Shown: positions 6,399 through 7,440 of the stretch, one piece after another | Layout: every line of letters begins with the position of its first letter | Numbering within the stretch: the first letter of the stretch is position 1 | NCBI GenBank assembly: GCA_002428455.1 | Contig: DIWL01000011.1 | Coordinates: forward strand, 1-7,440 | Source of the DNA: Anaerolineaceae bacterium UBA6107 | GTDB lineage: Bacteria > Chloroflexota > Anaerolineae > Anaerolineales > Anaerolineaceae | Reading direction: 5' to 3' | DNA: 7,440 bases | Notes under the pieces: model-generated | The model's database searches: none | What the model was told of the DNA's origin: nothing | What the model saw: only the letters and a program-made list of their open reading frames with translations | Made by a program: the position numbers and the translations under genes

Positions 6399-6429
6399 AA
6401 AGACCAACCAGCCGGTTGGTCTTTTTCTT
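6399..6429 (+). terminator. Intrinsic terminator between tsf and pyrH
   Basis: An 11-bp perfect stem, AAAGACCAACC (6399-6409) with GGTTGGTCTTT (6414-6424), loop AGCC, is followed by TTCTT. It begins 9 nt after the tsf stop and ends about 17 nt before the pyrH start. It should end most rpsB-tsf transcripts and leave pyrH to read-through, or to a promoter I cannot see. Confidence 0.8.
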
Positions 6430-6445
6430 AATCACAGGAGGAATT

Positions 6446-7159
6446 ATGGAGGAACTGAAATACCGCAGGATTCTGCTCAAACTGGGTGGTGAATCACTGG
6501 CTGGTCCATCCGGTATCGGTATCGATGCTATCCAGGCCATGGACATCGCTCGCCGGTTGAAGGAAGTACGTGAAATTGGCGTGGATATCGCTATTGTGAT
6601 CGGCGCCGGCAACTTGTGGCGCGGAAAGACCGGGCTTGAGATGGGCATGGACCAGGCCACCGCAGACTACATGGGTATGCTGGGCACCGTGATGAACGCT
6701 CTCGCCCTGATGGATGCGCTTGAACACCAGGACGTGGTCACCCGTGTGATGACCTCAATCGAAATGAGGACGGTCGCCGAACCCTATATCCGGCGGCGCG
6801 CCATCCGCCACCTGGAAAAAGGCCGCGTGGTCATCTTTGGCGGCGGCACCGGTAACCCGTACTTCTCCACAGATACTGCAGCGGCGTTGCGCGCAATGGA
6901 AATCGAAGCGGATGTGCTCATCAAAGCCACCAAGGTGGATGGCGTTTACGATAGCGATCCCAAGATCTACCCGCAGGCGGTCAAATTTGACGAACTTTCC
7001 TACATCGACCTGATCAACCTGCACCTGGGTGTGATGGACTCCACCGCGGTGACCATGTGCATGGAGCACAAGCTCCCCATTCATGTGTTGAACTTGTGGG
7101 ACGTGGACGCACTCAAGCAGGCGCTCTACGGCCAAAAGGTCGGAACGATCGTTCACTGA
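6446..7159 (+). CDS. pyrH: Uridylate kinase (UMP kinase)
   Basis: PyrH phosphorylates UMP to UDP with ATP in pyrimidine nucleotide synthesis; it is a cytoplasmic hexamer of the amino-acid-kinase fold, unrelated to eukaryotic UMP/CMP kinases. Signatures: KLGGE (12-16), GAGNLWRG (53-60), ADYMGMLGTVMNAL (73-86), FGGGTGNPYFSTDTAAA (131-147) and KATKVDGVYDSDP (160-172). The start at 6446 gives 237 aa, the usual size, with AGGAGG four bases upstream. An in-frame TTG at 6416 would add ten residues, but it lies inside the terminator stem and is rejected. It normally forms rpsB-tsf-pyrH-frr; here a terminator precedes it and frr does not follow. Confidence 0.97.
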   Translation: MEELKYRRILLKLGGESLAGPSGIGIDAIQAMDIARRLKEVREIGVDIAIVIGAGNLWRGKTGLEMGMDQATADYMGMLGTVMNALALMDALEHQDVVTRVMTSIEMRTVAEPYIRRRAIRHLEKGRVVIFGGGTGNPYFSTDTAAALRAMEIEADVLIKATKVDGVYDSDPKIYPQAVKFDELSYIDLINLHLGVMDSTAVTMCMEHKLPIHVLNLWDVDALKQALYGQKVGTIVH

Positions 7160-7180
7160 TCCATCTCAAAAACAAGACTT

Positions 7181-7204
7181 TGACCCGGCAGAACTGCCGG
7201 GTCA
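7181..7204. terminator. Bidirectional terminator between pyrH and the convergent gene
   Basis: TGACCCGGCA (7181-7190) and TGCCGGGTCA (7195-7204) form a perfect 10-bp GC-rich stem with loop GAAC. On the plus strand it is followed by CTCTATTTTAT, on the minus strand by AAGTCTTGTTTTT, so it can serve both pyrH and the convergent frame. Its right arm includes the stop codon of the minus-strand gene (7202-7204). Confidence 0.8.
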
Positions 7205-7440
7205 CTCTATTTTATGCTCCTGGAAGTGAGCGATCACTTCCATCTCGATCTGGCGGATGATGCGTGGATCCTGCTGATCTTTATCACTGAGTTCCCCCAG
7301 CAGTTCAAGAAAACGTTGTCGTGCATTCTCAAATGCCTGTGGAACTTCGTCACCGCTTTTCCCGCGCACATGCGCCACTGCCTGGGCGTTAAATTCGTCC
7401 ACATTCACCGCGGGAGCAGTGAAACTTGAATGCGCCCGAT
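7202..7440 (-). CDS. C-terminal part of an unrecognised protein, runs off the right edge
   Basis: The minus-strand frame stays open to the window edge, so the start lies outside; an internal GTG at 7408 need not be the start. The visible 79 or so residues are polar and charged, with a helical, amphipathic look (ENARQRFLELLGEL, then RIIRQIEMEVIAHFQEHK at the end). There are no membrane segments and no motif I recognise. Base composition matches the neighbouring core genes, and the frame ends exactly in the shared terminator, which supports it being real. It is not ribosome recycling factor. No function is assigned. Confidence 0.6.
   Translation of the reverse strand, partial: RAHSSFTAPAVNVDEFNAQAVAHVRGKSGDEVPQAFENARQRFLELLGELSDKDQQDPRIIRQIEMEVIAHFQEHKIE

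Noticed and set aside
6416..6445. Ten-residue N-terminal extension of PyrH from an upstream TTG
   Set aside because: The codons fall inside the terminator stem and U-run; the ATG at 6446 has AGGAGG and gives the normal family length.

Overview
The window joins a conserved bacterial housekeeping locus (right, about 3.67-7.16 kb) to a two-gene anti-phage defence cassette (left, about 0.15-3.3 kb). The core genes are surE on the minus strand and, divergent from it, rpsB-tsf-pyrH on the plus strand. The source is clearly bacterial. The short EF-Ts (204 aa), the S2 protein with a long acidic C-terminal tail and the style of the SurE N-terminus fit Chloroflexota (Anaerolineae-like) best. That placement is an inference from recalled family traits, not from a search.

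Left region, minus strand, read from right to left: a 575-aa OLD-family protein (ABC-type ATPase followed by a TOPRIM nuclease domain) overlaps a 475-484-aa UvrD-like superfamily 1 helicase. Gene order, protein sizes, domain content and overlap match the Gabija system (GajA nuclease sensor plus GajB helicase). The visible catalytic motifs of both proteins are intact, so the cassette looks functional. It is less GC-rich than the core genes and is separated from surE by about 390 bp of AT-rich DNA, which suggests acquisition by transfer. The first 156 bases hold only the region after gajB, including a hairpin.

Middle: surE (nucleotidase) ends in a good intrinsic terminator whose T-run lies in a 15/16-bp tandem repeat. 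surE and rpsB diverge from a roughly 240-bp region with a perfect TATAAT for each direction. The rpsB side has an extended -10 and about 118 nt of leader that can fold into a hairpin plus three nested helices, a candidate ribosomal-protein autoregulatory leader.

Right: rpsB and tsf (translation) are followed by an 11-bp stem terminator placed between tsf and pyrH, so UMP kinase expression is partly uncoupled from the two translation genes. frr, the usual next gene, is absent. pyrH instead ends at a bidirectional terminator shared with a convergent, unrecognised reading frame that runs off the right edge.
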